DNA from: Prorocentrum cordatum
Taxonomy: Eukaryota > Sar > Dinophyceae > Prorocentrales > Prorocentraceae
NCBI GenBank assembly: GCA_963575745.1
Contig: CAUYUJ010018727.1
Span: forward strand, 677,650-741,649
Direction: 5' to 3'
Length of the DNA stretch: 64,000 bases
In this document: positions 39,733-50,206 of the stretch, piece after piece
Numbering within the stretch: the stretch's first letter is position 1
Layout of the letters: the number at the start of each line of letters is the position of its first letter
The notes under the pieces: generated by a model
Databases searched by the model: none
What the model saw: the letters and a program-made list of their open reading frames with translations, nothing else
What the model was told of the DNA's origin: nothing
Position numbers and translations under genes: made by a program

Positions 39733-40251
39733 ATGCCTCCCCCCCGCGCCGCAGGCCGTTCCCCATGGGTCGTGGCTGCACGGCTCGACGCGGTCGCGGA
39801 CCACGCTCCAGCTGAGGGTATCGGGACCAAGCCTGTGGTCCAATGTGTCATTGGTGTCCCTGGCCAGTCGGGACGCAGGCACATTCTACAGCATCCCCAG
39901 TCTAGCAAGGAGCAAGACAAACCGGTTGCCGCGGTCGACAAAGGGCACGTGTTCGACATTGTTAGATCTCCCAGTGTCGTCTCTGGCTTCACCCTACGCC
40001 TCGTGCTTCGGTCGCCGATCTGCCTGGCTCATGTCCTGGCAAGGATAATGGTGGCGATGACCAGGGTAAAGGTTCTGGTAGTCTGCGGCATCCACGTGGT
40101 GTGCCTGCTCACGACGACCCATGGTGGGGTGGTGGTGGCCCTTGGACTAGGGGTGTCCTGCCTCACAGCGGCGGTGGTGCCACTAGGCACGAGGCTCCTC
40201 TTCACCATGCTGATGGGCACGGTGACCTCCCTGATCTCGCGAAGTTCATGA
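39733..40251 (+). CDS. unassigned open frame with hydrophobic C-terminal part
   Basis: The + frame from ATG 39733 reads AEGIGTKPVVQCVIGVPGQS and later LARIMVAMTRVKVLVVCGIH, VVCLLTTTHGGVVVALGLGV and SCLTAAVVPL, which could span a membrane. It stops at 40251. The opposite strand is also open, and nothing resembles a known family. It could be an exon of a membrane protein or chance. Confidence 0.15.
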   Translation: MPPPRAAGRSPWVVAARLDAVADHAPAEGIGTKPVVQCVIGVPGQSGRRHILQHPQSSKEQDKPVAAVDKGHVFDIVRSPSVVSGFTLRLVLRSPICLAHVLARIMVAMTRVKVLVVCGIHVVCLLTTTHGGVVVALGLGVSCLTAAVVPLGTRLLFTMLMGTVTSLISRSS

Positions 40252-43200
40252 TGCTGTTCATTTGGGGTGGTGGTGATGGTGGTCGGATTCCTGCAGAGAG
40301 AACTGCCGTGGTGAAACACGTCGAGGCGACCGCGGTGAGGTGTTTCATTGAGGGAGCGGTCGCGGCGTGGTTTTTCTTGCCGATGGTAGGGCTCTTCGTC
40401 ACGAAGAGTGTTGTCGTTCTCCCTGCGGGCGGGAGTGGTCGTGGCGATCTTCATCTTGTACTGAGGTGATATTGACAACCTTCGGCGAGTCGATGAAGGA
40501 AGCTCCGGTATCCGTATTCTTCATCCAGGCGGGTGGAGTGGTCGTGACGATCGTAAATAAGTAGAACGTGGTCTCGATGATCGTCGTTCAGTTCTTGAAG
40601 CAGGCGTTGATCCTCATGGTTCGGGCGGGGTCGGTGGGAATGGTAGTGTTCCTTTGTTGTTGTCCTTGTAGAAGTGTTCGCGGCGACTTCGTTTTTGAAG
40701 AGGGTGATCTCAATGAAGAAGAAGAAGAAGAAGGAGTCGAAGATATTCGCCGGTTTCGGTGCCGAATCGCGAAAGGCCTATACTTGGCCGCTGTGCTGAT
40801 TGGCGGCCTGTCAGAACGTCCTGGTCCTCACGTTTGTTCTGGCCGCCCTCTTGGATGCCAATAGTCGTTTCGGCGAGGCGGGACTGCCCCACCCTGTACG
40901 GCCACTGCACCTAGGGAGCTCGTGTTTGCTGGAGCTGGGGTGGGTGATGTTATCCTCTTCCTCGTCGTCCTCCTCCTCCTCTTTCCTGCTACCTTTCTCG
41001 CATTCCTTCCTCGCGCACGCTCCTCTTCCGTCCTCCCCCCTCCCTCCTCAAGCTGTGATGGCGCACCCCGCTCCTCAAAGAGGACTGGCGGGAAGTGTGC
41101 GCGCTTTGGCGAGGCGCGCAGCTTGCACCCTCCACGTCCGAACAGAATTTGATCATACCGATCGCCATCGCTCCCCATCCTTAGACTATCTTGCTCTACA
41201 GCCCACAGGCCACCTCGTCGTCGCACTCCTCCCCTCGCATCACCCTCATGGCCTGGACGATTCTCCGCAGCGGTGGTATTCCCCCGCTGATGTCTGTTAC
41301 CTCTCCTCTTGTTACCCCCTTAGGTTACCCTTCGTCATGTTGCTCGTGTTCCTCTCGGTGCCGACATCTTGATGGGCAGGCCGATTGAAGTAGCATGCTC
41401 ACTTGCATACGCCTCGCGCAAGGCACATTCCTGGACAGGCTGACAGGATGTGATTTGTCCGCGTTTGTGCTCTTGTTGTCGTGTTTCCTCAGCCCCGCCC
41501 CCCGCCATGTCTCCCCAACTTCCTCCTGCGCTGGAGGCTCATACAGATGATGTCCACCCGGTGGAAAGGCGACACCTATGACATGTTGCTGCCCTAGTGG
41601 AGAGATTGGCTCCGACGAGGCAGAGTCGTATTGGCCAGTGGCGGAATAGTTGGATGCGGAAAAGTCTTGGCAGAGTCAAGTGGTTGATGGGGTGGAGGAG
41701 GGCTCGGAGCAGGAGGAAGCGGCAAGGACGGCTGTCCAAACGAGCGGATGCAGCATCGTTGAACCTGACGTGCCAGTCAGTTGCAGCATGTATTATATTT
41801 GCCATCGGCGACCGACACGCACGGCCAAATGTGAGCTGAGCCCTGGGGGGTTATTTGAATCTCTCGGGCCGTTTTTGCGAACCTTGGGCACTCTGAGCGC
41901 TCTCATGGACCGTAGTATCACTGCTGGGCCATGCTGAGGCACTCTACGGGCCATCCTGAGCCCCGTCTGGAGGCTCTCGTGTGCGGCGCTGGCAGACGCG
42001 AGCTAGGAACATGCGGGAAGGAGAGGTTCGAGGAGCTTCGGTCTCCCGCGGGGGCGCCAAGGCAATCGCGCTCCGCGCGGCGCGGCCTGGGCTGGGGACT
42101 CGCCCTTGTCCAGGGCGGCCTCGCGAAGGCGCGAGGATAACCGCAGGTGACCCGGAGGACCTTGATGTGATGGCCTCGGAGCGCCTTAACCCCGTTCGTG
42201 GGACCAAAGGCCTGGTGCGCCACCATGGTGCGCCACCACAGGGCAACTAAGGAGCAAGACGATGGGATCGCTGAAGAGCTTCCAAGAGCCCCCGCTGGCT
42301 TTGCCCGAGCACCCTGTCCAGGTGACCCAGAGGAGCGGGAAGGGCCGGCTGGGCGCGCTCCAGCGTCCCTTGGTGGAGCCGGACCGCGGCCGTGTGGCGC
42401 ACGAGGCCTGCGGCCAGCGCCCAGAGTGACTGCGACCATCATGCGGGCAGGGGCTGGCTACGCGAGAGAGCGACCCGTCGCCAGAGTTTTCGGATGTTGT
42501 TGTCGGGCCTCGAGATGCATGCTGTTCGGCAGCTGCGCCTCGCGGAAAGCATTCCGAGGGTGCCTGGATCGTCTCAAACGGCTGCCAGAGACCCGAGGCA
42601 TGACCCCAAAGCCGAGTGACCCTTCGCCGGAGTGGCCTTTTTGGTGCCCAGTTTTCGGGGGGTCGCGCGGGGACCAACCCCAAGCATGCAGGCTGCTTTT
42701 GTCGCATCGCACGCAAAGATTGGCAAGCCGCGCGCCACAGGTCAATCTTGCCCAGGGTCTCTCCTGGCGTGTGTTCGGGAAGGCTCTCTGCCACCTGCCA
42801 CGCATCACGTTTGCTTCTTCCCCGCATCTTGTGTGTGTGTGCCGAGGCTGAGCCGGAACTGCTGCCACTTCTGCGACGAGCTGTGCATGAAGCTTGATGT
42901 CGGCTCGCCATGTCTCCTTCTTCTCGTTTGGGAGGGGCGTGCATTGCGGGCCATCCTCAGAGGCAACGTTCCTTTGCTCATCCTCTTCCTGCTATCATTC
43001 CTCAAAATGGTACGCCTCCTTTTCGTTCCCATCGCTTTCCTCCTCAACCCCTTGGCGACCTCTCCTCGTTTCTTGCATCCCCCCCCCTTTCCTCAACACC
43101 ATCATTATCTTCGCCCCCGCTCCTGCTCCTTCTCAGCATCCGCCCATCACGCCCTTCCCCTGATGTTCCTAGTGAAGCTGGCGTCAACCCCTGCTCCGTC

Positions 43201-43390
43201 TTCATCTCCAACTTCCCCTCCTTGTTTCTCCTCCATCTTCTCCCTCGTCAACCTCCTCTGCCCTGATCATGTTCCTCCATCCCTCTTCCTTTCCAATAAA
43301 TCGTCCCTGTCGCACCCCCCAGACGTGTCAGTAGGTCGGGCATGGCTTTTCGCCTGCAGTTTCCTCACCATCTATGGCCTTGAAGCTTGA
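40252..43390. other. long stretch without recognised gene
   Basis: About 3.1 kb. It contains an AGA run (40716-40735) and pyrimidine-rich patches (40950-41055 and 42905-43320). Frames are open in places on both strands, but no domain, RNA or repeat family is recognised. Confidence 0.35.
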
Positions 43391-43394
43391 ATTT

Positions 43395-43702
43395 TGAAAC
43401 AGCTGCTGCTGTTGCTGATATTGCTGTTGTTGATGGTGATGGTGTTGTTGATTTTGTTGTTGCTGCTATTGTTGTTGCGGTTGTTGATCCTGCCGTTGTT
43501 GTCGTTGTCGTTGTTGTTGTTGGTGGTGGTGTTGTTGTTGTTGTTGGTGGTGCTGGTGTTGGCGTTGTTGTGTTGATCTAGATAGTATTGTTGTTGTTGC
43601 CGTTGCCGTTGCTGTAGTTGTTGTTGTTATGTGTTAGTTTATGGTGTTGGTGTTGATGGTGTTGATGTTATTGTTGTTGTTGGTGGTGGTGGTGTGTTTG
43701 CT
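43395..43702. repeat. TTG/GTT microsatellite
   Basis: GTTGTTG and GCTGTTG runs with GATGGTG interruptions. Confidence 0.9.
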
Positions 43703-43839
43703 GTTACTGTTCCCAACCATCCTGTGGTGTTGGGTCCTCGTTATGAAGCGACGGCCCCCGCGTTCCTCCTCCCGCCTCCTTCCTTCCCCTCCTCCAATTC
43801 CCTTGCCTCTGCCCTCCACATGCCCACCATTTCGGCACA

Positions 43840-46470
43840 CCCCTCACACGCTTCGTGGCCCCATAGGGAGCTCCACCGACGGCCCAAGTGGCACTGCCCA
43901 CATGCGTCAGTCAAAACCATTTTGGCACACCCCTCACACGTTTCGTGGCCCCATTGGGAGGTCCAAGGAAGGCCCCAGTGGAACCGCCCGCATGCGTCAG
44001 CCACCACCCAGCACAGCGTTTCGTGAGCCCATAGGGAGCTCCACCAAAGGTCCCATTGGGACCGCCCGTATGCGTCAGCCACCACCAAGCACAGCGTCGT
44101 GGTCCCATAGGGGGCTCCACCGGAGGCCCCATTGGCACCGCCCGCATGCGTCGGCCACCACCCAGTACATCGCTTCGTGGCCCCGTAGAGAGCTCCACCG
44201 AAGGTCCCAGTGGGACCGCCCGCATGCGTCAGCCATCACCCAGCACAGCGTTTCGTGGCCCCATACGGGGTCTCCACCGAAGGCCCCATTTGCACAGCCC
44301 GCATGCGTCGGCCACCACCCAGTACAGCGCTTCGTGGCCCCGTAGAGAGCTCCACCGAAGGTCCAAGTGGGACCGCCCGCATGCGTCAGCCATCACCCAG
44401 CACAGCGCTTCGTGGCCCCATACGGGGTCTCCACCGAAGGCCCCATTTGCGCAGCCCGCATGCGTCGGCCACCACCGTGGCCTCATCGAGAGCTCCACCG
44501 AAGGTCCCAGTGGGACCGCCCGCATGTGTCAGCCACCACCCAGTATAGCGCGTAGTGGCCCCATAGGGGGCTCCGCCGAAGGCCCCAGTGGCACCCCCAG
44601 TGGGACCGCACGCATGCGTCAGCCACCACCATGTACATCGCTTCGTGACCCCATAGAGAGCTCCACCGACGGCCCCAGTGGGGCCGCCCGCATGCGTCAG
44701 CCACTACCCAGTACAGCGCTTCGTGGCCACGTAGAGAGCTCCACCGAAGGTCCCAGTGGGACCGCCCGCATGCGTCAGCCATCACCCAGCACAGCGTTTC
44801 GTGGCCCCATACGGGGTCTCCACCGACGGCCCCAGTGGAACCGCCGCATGCGTCAGCAACCACCCAGTACAGCGCTTCGTCGGCCCACAGGGAGCTCCAC
44901 CGAAGGCCCCAGTGGCACCGCCCGCTTGCGCCAGCCACCACCCAGCGCAGTGTTTCGTGGCCCCATAGGGGGCTCCACCGAAGCCCGCACTGGCACCGCC
45001 CGCATGCGTCGGCCAGACCCCAGTACAGCGCTGTGTGGCCCCATAGAGAGCTCCACCGACGGCCCCAGTGGGGCCGCCCGCATGCGTCAGCCACTACCCA
45101 GTATAGCGCTTCGTGGTCCCATAGGGAACTCCAAGGAAGGTCCCAGTGGGACCGCCCGCGTGCGTCGGCCAGAACCCAGTATAGCGCTTCGTGGCCGCAT
45201 AGGGGGCTCCACAGAAAAACCCCAGTGGCACCGCCCGCATGCGTCGTCCACCGCCCAGTGATTGGGAGCTCCACCACGCCCCAGTGGCACCGCCCGCATG
45301 CGCCCCCCCCACCCGGTACAGCGTTTCGTGGCCCTGTAGGGAGCTCCAGTGGTCCGCCCGCAGGCGACCCCCCGCCCATCACAGCGCTTCGTAGTCCCAT
45401 GGGGGGCTCCACCGAAGGCCCCAGTGGCACCGCCTGCATGCGTCCCCACTACTCAGTACATCGTTTCGTGGCCCCATAGGGAGCTCCACCCACCGAAGCC
45501 ACCACTGGCACCGCCCGCATGCGTCCGCCACCAACCAGTGCAGCGTTTCGCGGCCCCGTAGGGAGGTCCACAAAAAGACCCCAGTGGCACCGCCCGCAGT
45601 TGCCCCCCTCCCAGTACAGCGCTTCGTGGCCCCATCGGGAGCTCTTCCGAAGCGAAGGCCCCACTGGCGCCGCCCGCATGTGTCGGCCACCACCCAGTGC
45701 AGCGATTCGTGGTCTCATCGGGAGCTCCAACGAGGGGCACCGCCCGCATGCGTCCGCCACACCCGGTACAGCGTTCCGTGGCCCATAGGGAGCCCCACCG
45801 AAGGTCTCAGTGGCACCGCCCGCATGCGTCTCCCCCACCCATTACTGCAGGTCCCTACGCGCTTCGTGGCCCCATAGGGAGTTCCACCGAAAGCGTCACC
45901 CACAACGCGTTACTCACAATTGCATGTGGTTGGGTCGTTCGCCTGGATAATTGTTGTCGAGACAGCGCCCCGCGTTCTTTCCATCATTCCTCCTCTCCTC
46001 CTTCTCCCCCTCCTCCGCCTCCTCCCTCCTCCCCTCCCTGCCTCTGCCCTCCGCGCTCCCCATGCCCATCCACTGTCGGCACACCCCTCGCACGTCTCGC
46101 GGCCCCATAGGGAGCTCCACCGAAGGCCCCATAGGGAGCTCCACCTAAGGCCCCAGCGGCTGCGGTCGCATACGGTCACACCCCCATTTCGGCACATTCC
46201 TCACGTGTTGTGGCCCCATGCGATGCTCCACCGAAGGCCCCAGTGGATGCGTTCGCACGCGGTTCCACCCACATTCCAGCACACCCCTCACACGCTTCGT
46301 GGCCACATAGGAAGCTCCACCGAAGGCCTCAGTGGCTGCGTTCGCATGCGGTTCCGCCTCCATTTCGGCACACCCCTCGCACGCTTCGTGGCCCCATAGG
46401 GGGCTCCACCGAAGGCTCCAGCGGCTGATTCGCATGCAGCTAGGGAGCTCCACCGAAGGGAATGATCATA
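43840..46470 (+). repeat. satellite array B, unit about 78-80 bp, about 33 units
   Basis: Unit: GCTTCGTGGCCCCATAGGGA, GCTCCACCGAAGGCCCCAGT, GGCACCGCCCGCATGCGTCA, then GCCACCACCCAGTACA. The core is shared with array A, but the spacer after GCATGCGT differs (CAGCCACC instead of the C-rich run). TGTTCCCAACCATCCTGTGG at 43708-43727 precedes it. At about 45900-46080 the array is interrupted by a non-satellite piece (GGATAATTGTTGTCGAGACA and a TCC-rich tract) and then resumes with AGCGGCTGCG variants. Confidence 0.93.
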
Positions 46471-46494
46471 TGGATGGGTTTTTCGCCCAGATAA

Positions 46495-46769
46495 TTGTTG
46501 TTGCTGTTGGTTGTCGGTGGTGAGGGTGTCGCTGCTGTTGTTGGTGGTGATGGTATTGTTGTTGATGGTGTTGTTGTTGGTGGTGGTGGTGATGCTGGGT
46601 TTGATATTGTTGCTGTTGCTGCTGCTGCTGTTGCTGGTGTTGTTGGTGTCGTCGTGTATGTTGATGTTGTTGGTAAGCTGTTGGTGTTGTTGCTGGTGTT
46701 GCTGTTGATGCTGCTGTTGTTGCTGGTATTGCCTGTTGGTGTTGGTGATGATGATGCTGTTGTTGTTGC

Positions 46770-46800
<31 letters not shown>

Positions 46801-46890
46801 CTTGGTGGTGGTGTTGGTGTTGCTGCTGTTGGTGCTGTTGATGGTGTTGTTATGGTCGTGGTTGTGGTTGTGGCTGTTGCTGCTGTGGGC
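46495..46890. repeat. TTG/GTT microsatellite
   Basis: GTTGTTG with TGGTGGTG, CTGCTGCTG and CGTTGTCGTTGT blocks. TTG-rich tracts bracket satellite array B on both sides. Confidence 0.9.
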
Positions 46891-46894
46891 CAAT

Positions 46895-48005
46895 TGTGCC
46901 TCGGAAACCCTAGCCCCTCGGAAAGTTGCGATTCTCACTGGGATGGTGCCCCTCTGGAGGGGCAGGGGCCTTCTGCAGGCCCAGTGGGCCTGCTGAGGTT
47001 CGGGCGCCCTGGCCCCTCGGAAAGTTGCGACCCTCGCGAGGATGGGGCCCCTATGGAGGGGCGGGCTGAAGCACTCTGCTGCCTCTGTACTGTAGGCCAC
47101 CTGTGGGTAGGGCGCCCTGGCCCCTCGGAAAGTGGCAATCCTCACGAGGATGGTGCCCCTCTGGAGGGGCTGAAGCCCTCTGCCGCCGCTGTAGACCAGT
47201 TGTTGTTCAGGCGCCCTTGCCCTTCGGAAAATGGCGACCCTCACGAGGATGGTGCTCCTCTGGAGGGGCTGCAGCCCTCAGGCGCCTCTGTAGGCCATTT
47301 GTAGTTCGGGCGCCCCCTCTGGAGGGGCTGAAGCCCTCTGCAGGCTCTGTGGGCTAGTTGTGGTTCGGGCGCCCTGGCCTCTTGGAAAGTGGCGACCTTC
47401 ACGAGTAGTGTGCCCCTCTGGAGGGGGCTGAGGCCCTCTGCCGCCTCTGCAGGCCAGGTGTAGTTCAGGCGCCCTTGCCCCTCGGAAAGGGGCGACCCTC
47501 ACGGGAACGGTGCCCCTCTGGAGGGGCTGAAGTTTTGTGTTGGTTCCGTGGCTTAGTTGTGGGTCGGGCGCCCTGGCCCTTCGGAAAGTGCCGACCCTAA
47601 CGAGGATGGTGCCCCTCTGGAGGGGCTGCAGCCCTGTGCCGCTTCTGTAGACCAGTTGTGGTTCGGGCGCCCTGGCCTCTTGGAAAGTGGCGACCTTCAC
47701 GAGTAGTGTGCCCCTCTGGAGGGGGCTGAACTCTGTTGCTGCCTTTGTAGGCCAGTTGTGGTTCGGGCGCCCTGGCCCCTCGGAAAGGGGCGACCTGGTG
47801 TCCCTTTGGAGGGGTGGAAGCCCCCCGCCGCCTCTGTAGGCCACCTGTGGTCCGGGCGCCCTCGGAAAGTGGCGACCCTCACGAGGATGGTGCCCCTCTG
47901 GAAGACTGAAGCATCCCTTGATGGCTCCGTGGTTTACTTATGGTTCAGGCGTTCTGGCCCCTCGAAAGGTTGCGACACTCACGAGGATGTTCGCGCACTC
48001 ATGTC
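46895..48005 (+). repeat. tandem array, unit about 97-105 bp, about 11 units
   Basis: The unit is CGGGCGCCCTGGCCCCTCGG, AAAGTGGCGACCCTCACGAG, GATGGTGCCCCTCTGGAGGG, GCTGAAGCCCTCTGCCGCCT, then CTGTAGGCCAGTTGTGGTT. Equivalent GGAAA words lie near 46920, 47019, 47127, 47227, 47385, 47488, 47584, 47682, 47779, 47866 and 47963. One unit near 47310 is shortened by a deletion. GGTGCCCCTCTGGAGGGGC is a local hairpin in each unit. Confidence 0.9.
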
Positions 48006-48149
48006 GGGGGTCGACATTGGGGTAATTGTTTAGACGCAACGGTCACGTTCGGCGTTTTGGAACGATTGGCGATACTCAGACGGTTCTCTATCAATGGGGC
48101 GCCTCCCGCAGTGAACATAACATGTTGCATGGATCTATAAGGAGGGAAG

Positions 48150-48215
48150 TTGGAGGGAGGGGGTTAGTGCAACATGTTTGGTGCGTCTTGGTTTTGCACT
48201 GGTCCTCCTACTCCT
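48150..48215 (+). repeat. dispersed repeat D2, copy 2
   Basis: GGAGGGAGGGGGTTAGTGCAACATG followed by TTTGCACTGGTCCTCCTACT, matching 23400-23485 in order and orientation. It ends in TCC/CAT microsatellite beside the retroelement. Confidence 0.55.
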
Positions 48216-48257
48216 CCTCCTCATCATCATCTGCAGCATAATCATCATCATCATCAT

Positions 48258-48575
48258 GGGGGCGCACACCCGTAGGGTGCTGCGCGGGCACAAATCGCAG
48301 GTCGGCCGACGGGCCCTGCGGCGCCGCGGCGCGCGCGACGCGCGCCGCATGCAGCCCGACCGCAGCGCACACCGCCCGCAGTCGCGTCTTTGCGCTTCTG
48401 TGTTGTTTCGACCGGGCCTGCCGCGGTCGCTCGCGCAGGCGCGCCGCGGGGATCGCGCACTGGGCGGATCGCGGCGCGCCTTGGCGATGCTCGCTTCGCA
48501 GGTTGTCTATTTTATTGGTTTGGGCACCGCGCTCGCGCGGCGCTCGCGCGGCGCGGGCCCGTCGGCCGTTCTGCC
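48258..48575 (+). repeat. terminal direct repeat A1 of the tyrosine-recombinase retroelement
   Basis: 318 bp starting GGGGGCGCACACCCGTAGGG and ending GTCGGCCGTTCTGCC. It has the same length as A2 (55699-56016) and differs at about 9 positions by my count. It lies directly after a CAT microsatellite (48223-48257). Confidence 0.92.
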
Positions 48576-48786
48576 ATAATGTTGAAGAGAGGTTGTTTCG
48601 TTGCGGTGCGAGATGGGCGCCTTTTTTTCGCTTGTGCTTGTTCTCTATTCATACTTGGACGCGGGACGGCTTTCGCCTCTTCGGTACCGCCGTTCCCTTT
48701 CCTTTGGGGTCCGCTCTGGGTTCCCTGGCCGTCGCCCCGCCTGTCCCTGCCCGCGTTTCCCTGGCCTGCCCCCCCCCCCTCTTCGT

Positions 48787-49186
48787 CGGCCCGTCGGTCG
48801 TTGGCCCGTCGGTCGTCCCTCGTCCGTTCGTCGGTCTGTCGGTCGTCCGTCGTCCGTCTGTCTGGTGGGTTCTCGCCGTCGCCGCCGCGCCTCCCCCCCC
48901 TGGGGTCGCTGCCGCCGCCGCGGTGTCGTCGTCGTCGTGGTCTTCGTCCGTGTTTCGCCCTGGCGGTCGTCGGGCGTGGCCTCGCTCGGCCCGTCGGTCG
49001 TTGGCCCGTCGGTCGCACCTCGTCCGTTCGTCGGTCTGTCGGTCGTCCGTCGTCCGTTTGTCTGGTGGGTTCTCGCCGTCGCCGCCGCGCCTCCCCCCCT
49101 GGGGTCGCTGCCGCCGCCGCGGTGTCGTCGTCGTCGTGGTCTTCGTCCGCGTTTCGCCCCTGCGGTCGTCGGGCGTGGCCGCCGCC
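48787..49186. repeat. 200-bp tandem duplication in the retroelement leader
   Basis: CGGCCCGTCGGTCGTTGGCC begins at 48787 and at 48987. The two 200-base copies differ at only a few positions (for example TCGTCCCTC against TCGCACCTC). They are rich in CGTC, TCGTCCG and CCGCCG. Confidence 0.9.
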
Positions 49187-49419
49187 GCCGCCGCGTCGCC
49201 GCCGCCGCCGCCGTCGCTGCGCCGTCGCCGTCCGCCGGCGCCGCGGCCCGCCGTCGCTGCTGCGTCGCCGCCGCTGGCGCCGCCGCTGCCGCCGCGTCGT
49301 CGTCGTCGCGTCGCGTCGCTTGTTCCTGGCTTCGTGCCGTCTCCTGCGTGGCCCGGCGTCGGTGGTCGCGCGCCTGTGCGTGTTTTTGCTGCGCTTCCCG
49401 TTCGCGGGAGTCCACGGTG

Positions 49420-49950
49420 CTACTGACGCACCCGCGCTCGGGCGATCCGACCGCGGGCGATCCGACAGCGCGATCATAGCGCTGGTGAACAGGCGACCCG
49501 CTCGAGGGCGTCCTGTCGTTGGGCTACCCGACCTAGGGAGTCCCAACGGCACTACTGACGCACCTGCATTCGGGCGACCCGATCGAGGACGACCCAGAAG
49601 CGCGACCATCGCGCTCGGTTACAGGCGACCCGCCCAAGGGCGTCCTGCGGTTGGGCTACCCGACCGGGGGAGCCCCAACGGCGCTACAGACGCACCCGAA
49701 TTCGGGCGACCCGATCGAGGGCGACCCGACAGCGCGACCATAGCGCTCGAGTGCAGGCGACCCGCCCGAGGGCGTGGGCTACCCGACCTAGGGAGCCCCA
49801 ACGGTGCTACAGACGCACCTGCACTCGGGCGACCCGGTCGAGGGCGACCCGACAGCGCGACCATAGCGCTTATGTTCAGGCGACCCGCACGAGGGCGTCC
49901 TGTTGCTGGACTACCCGAACGAGGGAGACCCAACGATGCCACCACCGCAC
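49420..49950 (+). repeat. 132-bp tandem repeat, four units and a partial fifth
   Basis: Units begin CTAC(T/A)GACGCACC at 49420, 49552, 49684 and 49807: spacing 132, 132 and 123. All are multiples of three. Confidence 0.9.
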
Positions 49951-50206
49951 CCGCACAACGGTCCGCAGCGCCGGCTTTGCCGTCGCAAGCGCGCCCGCCC
50001 TAGCGCGGGCGACAAATGTTCGCCGCCCCAAAGTCGGGCAAGTGTGGTGTCACGCGTTCGTGCATTGTCCCGTGGCGCGCGCGCTCTCGCTGGTCCTGCG
50101 CGCGCGCCCGGCTGGGCGATTTCGGTCCGTAGCTGTTTCGCTCGAGCGAGTGAATTGCTTACCTTCCCGTCGTGCGCCCTCGTGGTGGGCCCCGCTACCG
50201 CCTGCC

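Larger units (their letters stand above)
48390..50003 (+). other. retroelement leader ORF with in-frame 44-residue repeats
   Basis: A 537-codon frame without clear ATG-started protein features covers the leader. Its last 190 residues are four repeats of GATDAPALGRPDRGRPDSAT, IALMFRRPARGRP and GLPDLGSPN (44 residues, 132 bases; one unit has lost exactly 9 bases). The first part is Arg/Pro/Ser low complexity from the 200-bp duplication. It may be translated, or the period may simply be a multiple of three. Confidence 0.25.

Noticed and set aside
42186-42944. Minus-strand frame of 252 codons
   Set aside because: The + strand is equally open here, the peptide is Arg/Ser/Gly-rich without domain, and no splice or start context supports it.
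44056-45479. 400-codon + frame over satellite B
   Set aside because: It is the satellite unit translated; the same holds for the opposite strand.
46288-47244. Minus-strand frame with RGARAPEPQ-type repeats and an Asn-rich stretch
   Set aside because: It joins the 100-bp array and the TTG microsatellite, with no sign of coding.
48390-49609. Arg/Pro-rich frames on both strands in the retroelement leader
   Set aside because: They come from the 200-bp duplication of CGTC-rich DNA. Only the 44-residue repeat part was kept as an open question.
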